Origin: Rugamonas rivuli
Lineage (GTDB): Bacteria > Pseudomonadota > Gammaproteobacteria > Burkholderiales > Burkholderiaceae_D
NCBI RefSeq assembly: GCF_009380165.1
Contig: NZ_WHUF01000007.1
Coordinates: forward strand, 288,850 to 352,849
DNA length: 64,000 bases
Direction of reading: 5' to 3'
A program made the position numbers and the translations under genes. Position 1 is the stretch's first letter. Each line of letters begins with the position of its first letter. Under the pieces are notes generated by a model, which made no database searches, had not been told where the DNA came from, and saw only the letters and a list, made by a program, of their open reading frames with translations. Shown piece after piece: positions 1-8,837 of the stretch.

Positions 1-2765
1 GCCTGCTGCGCCGCTGCTGCGTCATCGCCGCCTTGCTGCCGGCCTGCTGGCTGGCGCCCGCCGCCGCCCAGGATCCGGTCACGCTGCAGCTCAAGCACAG
101 CCACCAGTTCCAGTTCGCCGGCTACTATGCCGCCGTCGAGCAGGGCTATTACCGCGAGGCGGGGCTGGACGTGACCATCCTCGAAGGCTCGGACGGCAAC
201 GAGCCGGAGCGCGACGTCGTGTCCGGCAAGGCCGAGTACGGCGTCGGCGCCAGCAGCCTGATGCTGGCGCGGCTGGCCGGCAAGCCGGTGGTGGTGCTGG
301 GCGTGGTGTTCCAGCATTCGCCGTACGCGCTGGCGATGCGCCAGACCAGCGCCGAGCCCGACATCCGCCGCATCATCGGCAAGCGCGCGATGATCGGTTC
401 GCTGACCGACGAACTGGGCAGCGCCGACGAGCTGCTGGCCTACCTGATCAAGGAAGGCATCCCCGCCAGCAGTTTCGAGCGGGTCGAGCCGACCTACAAC
501 ACGGCCGACCTGATCAGCGGCAAGGTGGACGCCATCGCGGTCTACACCACCAACGAGCCGGACACCTTCGACCGCCTCGGCTTCCCCTACGACATCTACA
601 GCCCGCGCGCGGTCGGCATCGATTTTTACGGCGACAACCTGTTCACCAGCGAGCGCGAGATCGCCAACCATCCGGCCCGGGTGCAAGCCTTCCGCGCCGC
701 CAGCATGCGCGGCTGGCAATGGGCGATGAGCCACCAGGAGGAGATGGCCGACATCATCCTCAACAAGTATTCGCGCCGCAGCGACCGCGCCCACCTGCTG
801 TACGAAGCGCGCCAGATGGTGCCGCTGGTGCAGCCGGTGCTGGTCGAGATCGGCTACCAGAACCCGGAGCGCTGGCGCCACATCGCCGACGTCTACGCCG
901 GCCTGGGCATGGTGCCCAAGCACGCCAATTTCGACGGCTTCATGTACCGCGTCGAGTCCAGCGGCACCAGCCTGCTGTGGCTGTACCGCGTGCTGGGCGG
1001 CGCGGCGCTGGCGCTGGTGCTGGGCGCGGCCATCCACTTCAGCCTGCTGGCGCGCGTGCGGCGCCGCGCCAGCGCCGCCATCCGCACCGGCGAGCAGCGC
1101 TTCCGCACCATGTTCGAAGCCTCGCCGCTGGGCATCGCGCTGGTCGATTCGATCACCTACGAATACCGCGACATCAACCCGCGCTACCAGGAAATCGTCG
1201 GCCGCTCGCAGGTCGAGCTGAACGCCATGCGCTGGCTGGAGGCCGGCCATCCGGAGGACGTGGCCCAGGTCAAGCTGCAGATGGGCCGCCTCACCGCGCA
1301 CGAGATCGGCAGCTTCAAAGTCACCAACCGGCTGTTCCGTCCGGACGGCGAGCTGGTGTGGATCGAAGTGTCGGTGACGGCCATCGAGACCGAGGCCGGC
1401 AGCCATCCGCACCACCTGTGCATGATCGAGGACGTGACCGACAAGAAGCAGAGCGAGGCGCTGATCTGGCAGCAGGCCAACTTCGACCCGCTGACGCAGC
1501 TGCCCAACCGCCGCATGTTCCACGACCGCCTGGCGCACGACATGCTCAAGAGCCAGCGCGACCGCTCCTGCATCGCCATCCTGTTCATCGACCTCGACCA
1601 CTTCAAGGAAGTCAACGACACGCTCGGCCACCACCAGGGCGACATCCTGCTGGTCGACGCCGCCCGCCGCATCAGCGCCTGCGTGCGCAAGTCGGACACG
1701 GTGGCGCGGCTGGGCGGCGACGAGTTCACCGTCATCCTGTCCGAGCTGGAGGGCACCGAGCGGGTCGAGCACATCGCCCAGCACATCATCGACAGCCTGC
1801 GCCTGCCCTTCCCGCTGGGCCAGGAGCAAGCCTTCGTCTCGGCCAGCATCGGCATCACGCTGTACCCGGACGACGCGCTCGACATCGACGACCTGCTCAA
1901 GCACGCCGACCAGGCCATGTACGCCGCCAAGGGCGCCGGCCGCAACCGCTACAGCTATTTCACGCCGACGCTGCAGGTGGCCGCGCTCAACCGCATGCGC
2001 CTGACCAACGACTTGCGCGGCGCGCTCAAGGCCGAGCAGTTCGAGCTGTACTTCCAGCCCATCGTCCACCTCAAAAGCGGCCGCATCCACAAGGCCGAGG
2101 CGCTGATACGCTGGAACCATCCGCAGCGCGGCGTGGTCAGCCCGCTGGAATTCATCCCGCTGGCCGAGGCCAGCGGCCTGATCGTCGACATCGGCGAATG
2201 GGTGTTCCGCGAATCGGCGCGCTGCGTGCAGCGCTGGCGCCAGCAGCACCATCCGGAATTCCAGGTCAGCGTCAACCAGTCGCCGCTGGAATTCCAGCGC
2301 GAGGACGGCGCCTACGATGCCTGGCTGCGCTATCTGCAGTCGCTGAACCTGCCGGGGCAGTCGGTGGTGGTGGAAATCACCGAGGGATTGTTGCTTGACG
2401 CCAACGCCACGGTCAGCAACAAGCTGCTGCAGCTGCGCGACGCCGGCATCCAGGTGGCGCTGGACGATTTCGGCACCGGCTACTCGTCGCTGTCCTACCT
2501 GAAGAAGTTCGACATCGATTATTTGAAGATCGACCGCTCCTTCACCCGCAACCTGGCGCCCGATTCCAGCGACATGGCGCTGTCGGACGCGATCATCGTC
2601 ATGGCCCACAAGCTGGGACTGCGGGTCATCGCCGAGGGCGTGGAAACGCCGGAGCAGCGCGACCTGCTGGCCGCCGCCGGCTGCGACTACGGCCAGGGCT
2701 ATTTGTTCGCCCGCCCCATGCCTGCCGAGCAGTTCGACGAGCTGCTGCGCCAGCAAGCCGTCTGA
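1..2765 (+). CDS. NMT1/THI5-like sensor diguanylate cyclase/phosphodiesterase (5' partial)
   Basis: Inner-membrane receptor predicted to make and/or degrade cyclic-di-GMP. The frame is open from base 3, so the true start lies outside the window; the first visible residues are the end of a signal peptide finishing in APAAAQ. Next comes an NMT1/THI5-type periplasmic solute-binding domain (about 25-300, counted from base 33), one membrane helix near 318-340, a PAS domain (about 355-475), a GGDEF domain and an EAL domain. The GGDEF motif is intact (about residue 560) with an RKSD inhibitory I-site five residues before it. EAL residues are also intact: EALIRW near 687, DDFGTG near 810 and EGVET near the end. 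Both activities are therefore plausible. The thiamine-precursor-type binding fold suggests a pyrimidine or similar ligand, which is inference. No partner gene is visible upstream. Confidence 0.9.
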   Translation, partial: LLRRCCVIAALLPACWLAPAAAQDPVTLQLKHSHQFQFAGYYAAVEQGYYREAGLDVTILEGSDGNEPERDVVSGKAEYGVGASSLMLARLAGKPVVVLGVVFQHSPYALAMRQTSAEPDIRRIIGKRAMIGSLTDELGSADELLAYLIKEGIPASSFERVEPTYNTADLISGKVDAIAVYTTNEPDTFDRLGFPYDIYSPRAVGIDFYGDNLFTSEREIANHPARVQAFRAASMRGWQWAMSHQEEMADIILNKYSRRSDRAHLLYEARQMVPLVQPVLVEIGYQNPERWRHIADVYAGLGMVPKHANFDGFMYRVESSGTSLLWLYRVLGGAALALVLGAAIHFSLLARVRRRASAAIRTGEQRFRTMFEASPLGIALVDSITYEYRDINPRYQEIVGRSQVELNAMRWLEAGHPEDVAQVKLQMGRLTAHEIGSFKVTNRLFRPDGELVWIEVSVTAIETEAGSHPHHLCMIEDVTDKKQSEALIWQQANFDPLTQLPNRRMFHDRLAHDMLKSQRDRSCIAILFIDLDHFKEVNDTLGHHQGDILLVDAARRISACVRKSDTVARLGGDEFTVILSELEGTERVEHIAQHIIDSLRLPFPLGQEQAFVSASIGITLYPDDALDIDDLLKHADQAMYAAKGAGRNRYSYFTPTLQVAALNRMRLTNDLRGALKAEQFELYFQPIVHLKSGRIHKAEALIRWNHPQRGVVSPLEFIPLAEASGLIVDIGEWVFRESARCVQRWRQQHHPEFQVSVNQSPLEFQREDGAYDAWLRYLQSLNLPGQSVVVEITEGLLLDANATVSNKLLQLRDAGIQVALDDFGTGYSSLSYLKKFDIDYLKIDRSFTRNLAPDSSDMALSDAIIVMAHKLGLRVIAEGVETPEQRDLLAAAGCDYGQGYLFARPMPAEQFDELLRQQAV

Positions 2766-2809
2766 TTTCAATCGTATCACTCTTGCCCAACTGAGCTAAC
2801 TCAGGTGTA

Positions 2810-2847
2810 ATGCCGGATAAATCATAGTAATTTACTAATTCCGGCAT
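2810..2847. other. Inverted repeat upstream of vgrG
   Basis: ATGCCGGA at 2810-2817 pairs with TCCGGCAT at 2840-2847; the 22-base loop holds a second small palindrome, AGTAA-T-TTACT. It lies between the preceding stop (2765) and the vgrG start (2870). There is no T-run, so it is not a simple terminator. It may be a regulator site or a leader hairpin; the function is unknown. Confidence 0.4.
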
Positions 2848-2869
2848 CACATTTGAAGGGCTGCGATCC

Positions 2870-5662
2870 ATGTTTGCGCTGTTAGACAGTTTGACCCAGG
2901 ACAACCGTATCCTCCGGCTGACCACGCCGCTGGGGGCCGACACCCTGGTGGCCGAATGCCTGCGCGGCGAGGAGGCGCTGAGCCAGCCCTACCGGCTGAC
3001 GGTGACGGCCTTGTCCGGCGACGCGGCGATCCCGCTGAAATCGCTGCTGGGCCAGCCGGTGCTGCTGGAGCTGATGACGGCCGCCAGCCGCGACCAGCTG
3101 CGGCCCTTCCACGGCCACGTGACGGCGCTGCGCATGCTGGGCGCCGACGGCGGCCTGGCGCGCTACGAGCTGAGCATCGGCCCCTGGTACGCCTTCCTGG
3201 CGGCCGGGCGCGACAGCCGGGTGTTCCAGGACCAGACCGTGTTCGACATCCTCGACGCCGTCTTCAACGGCTGGCAGGACGCCGGCAAGCTGGTGCCGCA
3301 GTGGCGCTACGATATCGCCGACCGCGCCATCTATGCCAAGCGCTCGCTGACCTGCCAGTACCAGGAATCGAACCTGGCCTTCGCCGAGCGGCTGATGCGC
3401 GAGGAGGGACTGTTCTACTACTTCGAGCACAGCGGCGACGCCGCCAGCCCCGGCCTGGGCAGCCACACCATGGTGATCGCCGACCACAACGGCAGCTTCC
3501 AGCCCAACGCCCAGGCCACGGTGCGCTACACCCAGCCGGGCGCGGTGATGAAGGAAGACGCCATCGACCGCTGGCGCAGCGAGCTGCGCTGGACCGCCGG
3601 CGGCGCCGACCTCGCCAGCTGGGATTACCGCAGCAATGGCACGCGGCCGGTGTCGGCCGCCAGCGTCAGCGCCGACCCGGCCGCGCCGGTCAGCCGCGAC
3701 GCGCCGGGCGCCTACGCCTACACCTCGCGCGAGCACGGCCAGCGCATCGCCGAGCGCCAGGTCGAGGCGCTGGAGGCTAGCCGCGAAATCTACACCGGCG
3801 CCGGCACCGTGCGCACGCTCAGCCCCGGCACCACCTTCACGCTGGAAGGCCAGGCCGTGCTCGACGCCGACGAGGCCGGCGAGCGCAGCTTCGCCATCAC
3901 CCGCGTGCTGCACCTGGCGCACAACAACCTCAGCACCGACATCCAGCACGCGGCCACGCAGGCGCTGGGCGTCAGCGCGCTGGCCGAGGCGATCGCGCGC
4001 GAACAGGGCGGCAGCCTGCACGCGGTCGGCGCGGACAAGGGCCAGCGGCCGCTGTACCGCAACCGCATCGACGCCATCCGCAGCAAGCTGCCTTACCGCA
4101 GCAGCGATGCGGACGGCCACGGCCTGCTGCTGCATCCCAAGCCGACCGTGCGCGGCCAGCAGACCGCCATCGTGGTCGGCCCGGCCGGATCGGTGATCCA
4201 CACCGACCGCGACCACCGCATCAAGGTGCAGTTCCACTGGCAGCGCGGCGAGCAGAGCCACAGCCGCCTGACGCATCCGGCCCCGGACGGCCACAGCGGC
4301 GCGCCGGCCGACGACCAGGCCGGCACCTGGGTACGCATCGCCACCTCGATGGCGGCGGTGGCCGGCGCCAACTGGGGCGCGGTGGCGGTGCCGCGCGTGG
4401 GCAGCGAAGTGCTGATCGACTTCATCGACGGCGACATCGACCGGCCGGTGGTGATCGGCAGCGTTTACAACGGCAGCGGCGCGCGCGATGCGCAGAGCAA
4501 CCAGGTCGGCCAGGGCGCCGGCGCGGCGACCGGCAACGCCCCGGCCTGGTTCCCCGGCGAGGGCGGCGCGCACGCGCATCCGGCCGCGCTGTCGGGCATC
4601 AAGTCGCAGGCCATGAACGCCAGCCAGAGCGGCGCCGGCGCCTACAGCCAGCTGGTGTTCGACGACCATCCGGGCGAACCGCGCGTGGCGCTGCAGCGGC
4701 ACGCGTCGCCGCACGCCGGCACGGACGAGCTGAACCTGGGCCATCTGCGCCACCAGAGCGACAACCAGCGCTTGCAGACGGCCGGCTTCGGCGCCGAGCT
4801 GAAGACCGCGCACAGCGCCGCGCTGCGCGCCGGCCAGGGCTTGCTGCTGTCGGCCGACGCCCGCAACGGCGCCAGCGGCAGCCAGCTCGACTCGCGCGAG
4901 GCGCAGGCGCAGATTGACCAGAGCCGGGAGTTGCAGCTGTCGCTGGCCGAGACCGCGCAAAAGCACAACGCCAAGCTCAAGGACGAGGCGGAACCGGCCA
5001 AGCTGGAGGCGCTGGCGCAGATGGCGGGCAGCGGCAAGGTGCTGCAGGCCACCGCTGCCGGCGGCGGCGACCAGGGCGGCGACGGCGATGTGACGGCCTA
5101 CAGCGAGCAGCATCTGCAGCTGTCCAGCCCGGCCGGCATCGCGGCCGTCACGCCGGCCAGCGCGATCCTGGCGGCGGGCGGCACCAGCAGCCTGAGCGCA
5201 GGACAGGACATCAACTTCGCCGCGCAGGGCAATGCGCTGCACCTGGTGGGCAAGGGCATCAGCCTGTTCACCTACGGCAAGGCCAGCAGCGCCGGCAAGC
5301 CCAACCAGGAAACCGGCATCAAGCTGCACGCTGCCAGCGGCAAGGTCAGCGTGCAGAGCCAGGCGGACGAGACCAGGCTCACGGCCGACAAGCTGATCAC
5401 CGTGGCCAGCGTCGGCAAGAGTGTCACGGTTGGCGCCAAGGAGCATGTGATGCTGACGGCGCAGGGCGCCTTCCTCAAGCTCGAAGGCGGCAACATCATG
5501 CTGCACGGGCCGGGCACGATGACGTTCAAGGCCAGCATGAAGGAGTTGACCGGGCCGGCCAGTTCGAGTGCCGCGCAGGAATTGCCGAAGGGCGAGCTGA
5601 AAGGATGCGAGCAGGCCAGCAAGGACGCCAGCGCCACCCAGGCCGGCGCGCAGGTGCTGTAA
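2870..5662 (+). CDS. vgrG: Type VI secretion tip protein VgrG
   Basis: Trimeric spike at the tip of the T6SS tube that carries effectors into target cells. The 930 residues show the usual order: N-terminal Vgr/Rhs gp27-like part (about 1-400, starting FALLDSLTQDNRILRLTTPL), gp5-like OB fold (about 434-534, with HRIKVQFHWQRG, WGAVAVPRVGSEVLIDFIDGD and RPVVIGSVYNG), a T6SS_Vgr segment (about 583-640) and a DUF2345 beta-needle (about 745-900). The short tail from LPKGELKGCEQ carries no recognisable enzymatic domain, so this is not an obvious evolved VgrG and should carry cargo non-covalently. The ATG at 2870 follows a GAAGGG-type Shine-Dalgarno. Its stop overlaps the start of the DUF4123 gene (TAATG), indicating translational coupling. 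No T6SS structural genes lie in the window, so this is a satellite vgrG island. Confidence 0.95.
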   Translation: MFALLDSLTQDNRILRLTTPLGADTLVAECLRGEEALSQPYRLTVTALSGDAAIPLKSLLGQPVLLELMTAASRDQLRPFHGHVTALRMLGADGGLARYELSIGPWYAFLAAGRDSRVFQDQTVFDILDAVFNGWQDAGKLVPQWRYDIADRAIYAKRSLTCQYQESNLAFAERLMREEGLFYYFEHSGDAASPGLGSHTMVIADHNGSFQPNAQATVRYTQPGAVMKEDAIDRWRSELRWTAGGADLASWDYRSNGTRPVSAASVSADPAAPVSRDAPGAYAYTSREHGQRIAERQVEALEASREIYTGAGTVRTLSPGTTFTLEGQAVLDADEAGERSFAITRVLHLAHNNLSTDIQHAATQALGVSALAEAIAREQGGSLHAVGADKGQRPLYRNRIDAIRSKLPYRSSDADGHGLLLHPKPTVRGQQTAIVVGPAGSVIHTDRDHRIKVQFHWQRGEQSHSRLTHPAPDGHSGAPADDQAGTWVRIATSMAAVAGANWGAVAVPRVGSEVLIDFIDGDIDRPVVIGSVYNGSGARDAQSNQVGQGAGAATGNAPAWFPGEGGAHAHPAALSGIKSQAMNASQSGAGAYSQLVFDDHPGEPRVALQRHASPHAGTDELNLGHLRHQSDNQRLQTAGFGAELKTAHSAALRAGQGLLLSADARNGASGSQLDSREAQAQIDQSRELQLSLAETAQKHNAKLKDEAEPAKLEALAQMAGSGKVLQATAAGGGDQGGDGDVTAYSEQHLQLSSPAGIAAVTPASAILAAGGTSSLSAGQDINFAAQGNALHLVGKGISLFTYGKASSAGKPNQETGIKLHAASGKVSVQSQADETRLTADKLITVASVGKSVTVGAKEHVMLTAQGAFLKLEGGNIMLHGPGTMTFKASMKELTGPASSSAAQELPKGELKGCEQASKDASATQAGAQVL

Positions 5663-6570
5663 TGGAGCATTGGGAACCGCACCTGCAAGCGCTGCACCGG
5701 CTGCTCTACGAATCGGCCCGCGACAGTTGCCTGCTGTGGGTGAATCCGGCGCAGGGCGATCCGTTTGCCGACAATGAGCTTGTGGACGAATGCAAGGTAC
5801 GGGTGCCGATCGCCCATCCGCGCTTCGACTTGAAATTTGCGCCGTATCTGGTGCCATTGGCATTGCATCGCCACGCCGACGCCGATGTCTTCAAAAGCAG
5901 CGTGCAGATGGCGTGGGATGCCTGGAGCGTGGAGAGTCTGCAAGCCGCCAACGGGCAAGCGATAGCCGGTTGGGTGATTGCCGACGCCGAGCCGGCCAGT
6001 CTGGCGCGACACTGGGCGAGCAACTGTCATCTGCACGTGGACAAGCAACTGCACAAGCTGTTGCGCTTCCACGATCCGGGCGTGCGCGAATGGCTGTGGC
6101 GGGCGTTGAGCCCTGCTCAACAGCAGCAACTGCTTGGACCGGCGCGTACCCTCATCGGCTTTGATCGCAACCGCCAGCTCATGTATCACGATCGCGGCGC
6201 GGCACAAGTGGAGAGCGGCGCCACCGGCAAGCTGGCGCTCAGCCCGCTGCTATGGGAGCAGATCGATGATTACGCGACCGTGCATGCGGCCTGGCTCAAT
6301 GCGCTGCCCGTGCTGGATGGCGGCCGCTCCCTTCGCGAGCGCGAGGTCTTTCAGGCACTGAAGCAGGCGACGCAGTACGGTATCCATGACCCGCAGGACC
6401 GCGAGGTGTTTGCCGGCCACGCACTGCGAATCGGCCCCGATTTCCACCGCGACGAGCGCTTGCTGGCTGTCTGGGCACTGACGCGCGGCGGGGATTTTTA
6501 TGGCGGTGCTTTGGAGGCGGTGACGGGGCAAGCGGTCGATTGTTTGCCGCGTTATCTGGCGCCGGTTTAA
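5662..6570 (+). CDS. DUF4123 domain T6SS effector adaptor (Tap/TEC-like)
   Basis: Adaptor or chaperone family that loads a specific effector onto VgrG. The 302-residue protein has the DUF4123 signature in its first half (YESARDSCLLWVNPAQGDPF, later HKLLRFHDPGVREWLWRAL). I chose the ATG at 5662 because it overlaps the vgrG stop in a TAATG junction; a longer reading frame from 5605 lies inside vgrG. The C-terminal half (about 190-302) has no recognised domain. The gene ends 16 bases before the convergent paralogue array, so the adaptor sits between VgrG and the effector/immunity genes read from the other strand. That the cargo is the 977-residue effector at 9597-12530 is inferred from position only. 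Confidence 0.85.
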   Translation: MEHWEPHLQALHRLLYESARDSCLLWVNPAQGDPFADNELVDECKVRVPIAHPRFDLKFAPYLVPLALHRHADADVFKSSVQMAWDAWSVESLQAANGQAIAGWVIADAEPASLARHWASNCHLHVDKQLHKLLRFHDPGVREWLWRALSPAQQQQLLGPARTLIGFDRNRQLMYHDRGAAQVESGATGKLALSPLLWEQIDDYATVHAAWLNALPVLDGGRSLREREVFQALKQATQYGIHDPQDREVFAGHALRIGPDFHRDERLLAVWALTRGGDFYGGALEAVTGQAVDCLPRYLAPV

Positions 6571-6586
6571 GTCTGGCGCGCGAGCG

Positions 6587-7336
6587 TCAGTAACGGAAGT
6601 ACATCGCGCCGAACTCGGGGGTATCCAGATCGGTCCGCCGGTTTTTTGAAGATTGCACGAGATCGATGTTGCGTGCGTCGGGCAATTCCAGAGTTTGAAA
6701 AACGCGTTCGGCGAGGGTGACGAAAGGCATCCATTGCCTGGTCATGCTGGTGATTGCGACAGCACAGAATGCAGTGAGTCCGACAGGGAGCCACCATCCA
6801 CCCTCTGCAAACAAGCCGCGCCAGAAATATACCAATCCGTCCCAACCACCCATCAAGAAAATCGTAGAGATCCCGACTTCTATGGCGATGGAAACAATGA
6901 GCCACCACTTCACGGCATTGCGAATATGTTTGGTGCGTGCGCGGGAACAATGGGGGTACAACGCTATTGTTCTGTCTGTGGGGCGGGCGACGCCGAATAA
7001 TTCGTAGTGATCGCTTTGCCACTCGGCCGCTACTACCACCTCATCGCCATCGGCAAAAGGACTCCGCCACAACCAGCCCCCCCCCACAACATTTCCATTC
7101 AGCTTGAATTGGACGAAGTCGGCCTCCTCCTCCATCGAGGTGGCATTGCTGGCGACGGACATCGCTTGACCTCCCATTCCCACGAGGGCTGCAGCGACAG
7201 CGATGACCTCCATCTTGGTTCGATCGCTTGGGGAAAACACAAAACTGGCACGCTGACGCGATTTTTTATAGTGCGAGATTTGTCCGCTCAGCTTGATCAA
7301 GCCGCTGGCCTTCGAGTTGGCGGAAAATTCCATCAT
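6587..7336 (-). CDS. T6SS-associated membrane protein, paralogue 4 of tandem array
   Basis: Last gene of a four-copy tandem family on the minus strand (249 residues). Shared marks: GLIKLSGQISHYKK-type N terminus, a hydrophobic VIAVAAALVGMGGQAMS stretch, WLWRSPFADGDEVVVAAEWQ, ALYPHCSRAR, two membrane helices (about 140-160 and 175-195), QWMPFVTLAE and an invariant C terminus MYFRY. The start is ATG 7336 (or 7333), one base after the upstream stop, with no clear Shine-Dalgarno, so translation is probably coupled. Position behind a toxin-like effector suggests an immunity protein, but I recall similar proteins being annotated as putative T6SS effectors, so the role is open. This copy is visibly more GC-rich than the next two and carries two extra Gly/Trp residues in GGGWLWRSP. 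Confidence 0.8.
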   Translation of the reverse strand: MMEFSANSKASGLIKLSGQISHYKKSRQRASFVFSPSDRTKMEVIAVAAALVGMGGQAMSVASNATSMEEEADFVQFKLNGNVVGGGWLWRSPFADGDEVVVAAEWQSDHYELFGVARPTDRTIALYPHCSRARTKHIRNAVKWWLIVSIAIEVGISTIFLMGGWDGLVYFWRGLFAEGGWWLPVGLTAFCAVAITSMTRQWMPFVTLAERVFQTLELPDARNIDLVQSSKNRRTDLDTPEFGAMYFRY

Positions 7337-7337
7337 G

Positions 7338-8084
7338 TCAGTATCGGAAGTACATGGAGCCGAATTCTGGAAGATCGTTATTTTTACGCTGATTTTTTGA
7401 CGACTTAACCAAGTCTAAATTAGACGCATTCGGCAAATTTAATATTTTAAAAACCTTTTCCGCCAGGTTGACAAAAGGCATCCATTTTTTTGCCATGCTG
7501 AATATGGCGATGCCAAATGCAACAGCCATTCCGCTTAGGAACCAAGCACCATCTTCTTCAAATGATTTTGTCCAGAATCGTAAAAAATCGTCCCAGCCAT
7601 CAGTTGCGAAACTCAAAATAAGAGTTGTCTCAAATATTACGGTTATGATCAACCACCATTTTAAAGCGTTTTTTATGTGTCGAGTTTTTGCTCTAGAACA
7701 GTGAGGGTATAATGCCAGTATCTTGTCTTCCGGCCGGCAAACACCGAACGTTTCGTAATGATCTATTTGCCATTCGGCTGCAACCTCTACATAGTCACCA
7801 TTTTTAAATGGGCTACGCCATAGCCAGCCTTTAACTATCTTTTCGCCCAGGTTAAATTCAACGTAATCTGCCTCCTCTTCCAAAGCAGTTGCATTGCTAG
7901 TGGTGGACATAGCCTGCCCTCCCATGCCGGCGAGCGCTGCGGCGATAGCAACCACACCTAATTTAGTCTGATCGCTTTCAGTAAATACAAAGCTTGCACT
8001 TTCTCGTGACACACGATAGTCAGAAATCCTACCGGTTAGTTTAATCAAGCCGGACGCTGAAGTTCGTGAAATTAGTGCATTCAC
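7338..8084 (-). CDS. T6SS-associated membrane protein, paralogue 3 of tandem array
   Basis: A 248-residue member of the MYFRY-ending family. It has GLIKLTGRISDYRV, AIAAALAGMGGQAMSTTSN, WLWRSPFKNGDYVEVAAEWQ, ALYPHCSRAKTRHIKNALKWW, two hydrophobic helices in the second half, KKWMPFVNLAEKVF and the terminal GSMYFRY. The frame starts at GTG 8084, three bases after the stop of the frameshifted copy upstream; the only nearby ATG is out of frame. Its base composition is more AT-rich than the surrounding core genes, which fits transfer. An immunity or effector-accessory role is inferred from the neighbourhood. Confidence 0.8.
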   Translation of the reverse strand: MNALISRTSASGLIKLTGRISDYRVSRESASFVFTESDQTKLGVVAIAAALAGMGGQAMSTTSNATALEEEADYVEFNLGEKIVKGWLWRSPFKNGDYVEVAAEWQIDHYETFGVCRPEDKILALYPHCSRAKTRHIKNALKWWLIITVIFETTLILSFATDGWDDFLRFWTKSFEEDGAWFLSGMAVAFGIAIFSMAKKWMPFVNLAEKVFKILNLPNASNLDLVKSSKNQRKNNDLPEFGSMYFRY

Positions 8085-8087
8085 GGG

Positions 8088-8797
8088 TCAATAACGGAAG
8101 TACATTGAACCGAATTCGGGTGTGTCCTGAGTTAACCTTTGTTTTTTCGAGGACTTTACCAGATCAATATTTTTAGAATTAGGTAGCTCCAAGACTGAAA
8201 AAACCTTTTCGGCAACCTTCACAAATGGCATCCATTGTTTGGTCATGCTGCCAGCGGCAATAGCCAAAGCCGCCGTTAAACCCGCAGGAAGCCACCATGC
8301 GCCTTCAAAAAGCATGTAATGCCATATTTCTATAAAGGTTTCCCAGCTGATGCTCAAAAGACCCGCGGAAATTATTACTTGCATTCCGACAGCGATAACT
8401 AACCACCATTTAACGGAGTTTTTTATGTGTCTTATCTTCGCTCTGGAACAATGAGGATACATAGCAATCGTTTTATCAAAGGGACGTGCAACGCCGAAGA
8501 CTTCGTAGTGGCCTGTTTGCCATTCAACAGCGACCTCTACATAATCACCGTTCGCAAACGGACTGCGCCACAACCAACCTTTGATGAGATTTCCTTCCAA
8601 CTCAAATTCGACATAGTCCGCTTCTTCATCGGCTGCGCTGGCGTTGCTTGCCACCGACATTGCTTGCCGCCCATTCCAGCCAAAGATGCCGTAATTGCAA
8701 TAACGCCAAGCTTGTTTTGATCATTTTCGCTAAAAATAAAGCTAGCTCTTTCTCTTCGTACAGAATAATTCGATATGTTACCGCTTAGTTTTTTCAC
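8088..8797 (-). pseudogene. Frameshifted paralogue 2 of tandem array
   Basis: The N-terminal part (from about 8797, KKLSGNISNYSVRRERASFIF to GMGGK) and the C-terminal part (8660 to 8088, MSVASNASAADEEADY to MYFRY) lie in different frames. Aligned with its siblings, the junction GMGG-QAMSVASN is broken by loss of one base at about 8667-8668: the DNA reads GGC GGC AAG CAA where siblings have GGN CAA GCN ATG. The start is also weak: upstream in frame there is only GTG at 8797 or ATT, then a TAG. Apart from this, the full domain set is present (WLWRSPFANGDYVEVAVEWQ, YPHCSRAKIRHIKNSVKWW). Either a genuine recent pseudogene, a sequencing error, or a phase-variable copy. Confidence 0.75.
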
Positions 8798-8837
8798 ACC
8801 CGATCCCTCTGAGTAAGCACGAATCTATCTATATTGG

